From: Streptomyces mesophilus
GTDB taxonomy: Bacteria; Actinomycetota; Actinomycetes; Streptomycetales; Streptomycetaceae
Assembly: GCF_011044995.1 (NCBI RefSeq)
Contig: NZ_JAAKZW010000002.1
Location: 62,001 to 126,000 of the forward strand
Length of the DNA: 64,000 nt
Direction of reading: 5' to 3'
Of this stretch, positions 62,843 to 64,000 are shown piece after piece (within the stretch, counting starts at the first letter, position 1; the number at the start of each line of letters is the position of its first letter). Under the pieces are notes generated by a model. The model was given only the letters and a program-made list of their open reading frames with translations. It had not been told where the DNA came from and did not search any database. A program made the position numbers and the translations under genes.

Positions 62843-64000
62843 ATGGCGACGGGGGCGATGGCGAGCGAGGCGGCCGGGCATGCCCGGTGGACCTTCCGGC
62901 TTCGCCTGTCCAGGTCGGCGTGCGCGGCGCTTGAGGCCGAGTGGGACCGGTGCCGCTGGGTGTGGAATGAGTCGGTCGCAAAGTCGAAGGCTGTTCACGC
63001 GCGCAACCGGGCGACCGGCGAGAAGGCGACGTGTGGGCCGGTGCAGCTCGCCGCGATGCTGACCGAGGCGCGTAGATCTACACCGTGGCTTCGTGCGGGT
63101 GCGTGTGTGCCGCAACAGCAGTTGGTGCGCGACTTCGGCAAGTCCCGTGCCAAGGCGCTCAAGGACGTCAGGGCCGGGTTGCCGATGCGTCAGCGGGCGG
63201 GGATGCCCCGGTACAAGAAGAAGCGCGAAGCGCGGCCCACCCTCGAATACACGAAGCGGGGTTTTCGTCTCAAGGACGGCCGCCTGCACCTGGCGAACGG
63301 CATCGTCGCGCGTCCGGTGTGGTCGCGGGAGTTGCCCACGCCGCCTTCCTCGGTGCGGATCTACCGCGACAGTCTCGGCCATTGGTACGCGTCGTTCGTC
63401 GTCGCGACGACACCTGAAGTCCTGCCTGCGACCGGGCGTGTGATCGGGATCGACTGGGGGGTGAAGGAGATCGCGACCACCACCAGCGACGACCATGACC
63501 TTCCGCATGCCGAGCACGGAAAGAAGGCCGCGTCGGGGCTGGCCCGCTACCAGCGTCAGATGGCGCGCCGCCGTGCCCCGCGAGGCAAAGCCCAGTCGAA
63601 GGGCTTCCGTAAGGCGCAGCGGCAGGCTGCGAAGCTGCATAAGAAGGTCGCGCGACAGCGGCAGGACACGGCTCGCAAGTGGGCCAAGCGTGTGGTCCGC
63701 GACCACGACGCCCTGGCCGTCGAGGACTTCAAGCCGAAGTTCCTCGCCAAGTCGACCATGGCCCGCAAAGCCGCTGACGCGGCGATCGGCGCCACCAAAG
63801 CCGCCCTGATCGAGATGGGCCGCAAGCACGGCCGGACCGTGTACCTGGTCAACCCCGCGCGCACCACCATGGACTGCGCGCACTGCGATGCGAGAGCCAA
63901 GCATCGCCTACCTCTCTCGGAGAGAACGTATACGTGCACCGCGTGCGAAGTGGAGTCCCCCAGGGACAAGAACTCCGCACGCGTGATGCTCGTCCGGGCT
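62843..64000 (+). mobile_element. tnpB: TnpB (IS605/IS1341-type OrfB), 3' end outside the window
   Basis: At least 386 residues, open to the window edge. RuvC-like nuclease residues are all present: Asp204 in VIGIDWGV, Glu294 in ALAVEDFK and Asp375 in SPRDKNSARV; the zinc ribbon has two C-x2-C pairs (Cys345/348 and Cys365/368). Arg/Lys-rich central helices (RYQRQMARRRAP) are typical. TnpB proteins are RNA-guided nucleases whose guide RNA overlaps the 3' end of the gene, beyond this window. No TnpA is seen upstream. Start ATG 62843 or 62837. Confidence 0.88.

Noticed and set aside
62816..63904. Long minus-strand open frame opposite TnpB
   Set aside because: It is antisense to a clear TnpB with intact motifs; its sequence is His/Arg/Gly-rich without domain features.

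Overview
This is high-GC actinobacterial DNA, almost certainly a Streptomyces chromosome. Third codon positions are nearly all G or C, GTG starts and short ATGA/GTGA overlaps are common, and the gene families are typical of the genus (LysX fusion, class F sortase, DUF574-type methyltransferase, dodecin, SPFH protein, many LacI regulators). From memory, the order lipoprotein / DUF574 methyltransferase / PAS-GGDEF-EAL protein / DoxX / LysR / sdhCAB matches the S. coelicolor SCO0922-SCO0930 neighbourhood; that is recollection, not a search. I saw no rRNA, tRNA or CRISPR array.

Layout. 1-9000: cell-envelope genes, namely the end of lysX, a NodB deacetylase lipoprotein, a class F sortase facing two small secreted membrane-tailed proteins, a membrane-anchored esterase and a lipoprotein with two repeat domains. 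9155-12135: a methyltransferase translationally coupled to a c-di-GMP PAS-GGDEF-EAL protein (rmdA-like). 13277-17685: a LysR regulator divergent from sdhCAB. 17724-43347: mixed housekeeping and accessory genes, including an XRE/MmyB regulator with YceI, a UvrA paralogue, an orphan sugar-binding lipoprotein, a PARG-like hydrolase, a GH18 protein, an SPFH/NfeD-like pair, LacI regulators, an aldehyde dehydrogenase, thioredoxin and a flavoprotein, and a flippase-like membrane protein carrying a dead kinase domain.

43450-49145 is the most unusual part. A pirin gene is followed by a 4.6 kb island bounded on the far side by a second, headless copy of the pirin 3' end. The island holds a decayed IS256-type transposase, a two-gene conflict-type operon (an EACC1-like protein plus an 818-residue caspase / kinase-like / PP2C-like fusion whose last two domains both lack key catalytic residues) and a broken tyrosine integrase. 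I read it as the remnant of an integrative element that used the pirin 3' end as its attachment site and left behind a regulated-cell-death type immune locus.

49195-51300: a spermidine-synthase-like gene, and a MerR regulator divergent from an NmrA-type oxidoreductase. 51461-60592: a complete fructan/sucrose utilisation cluster, with a large secreted GH32 enzyme, a divergent LacI repressor with two matching operators, an ABC importer (binding protein and two permeases, no ATPase, so probably served by a shared MsiK-type ATPase) and an intracellular GH32 hydrolase. 60695-62663: a second LacI gene and a monosaccharide-type ABC ATPase. The window ends inside a TnpB gene.

A pattern runs across the window: at five genes (stops at 12754, 28784, 33271, 48363 and 60590) a tandem repeat begins over the stop codon and continues into the 3' flank.
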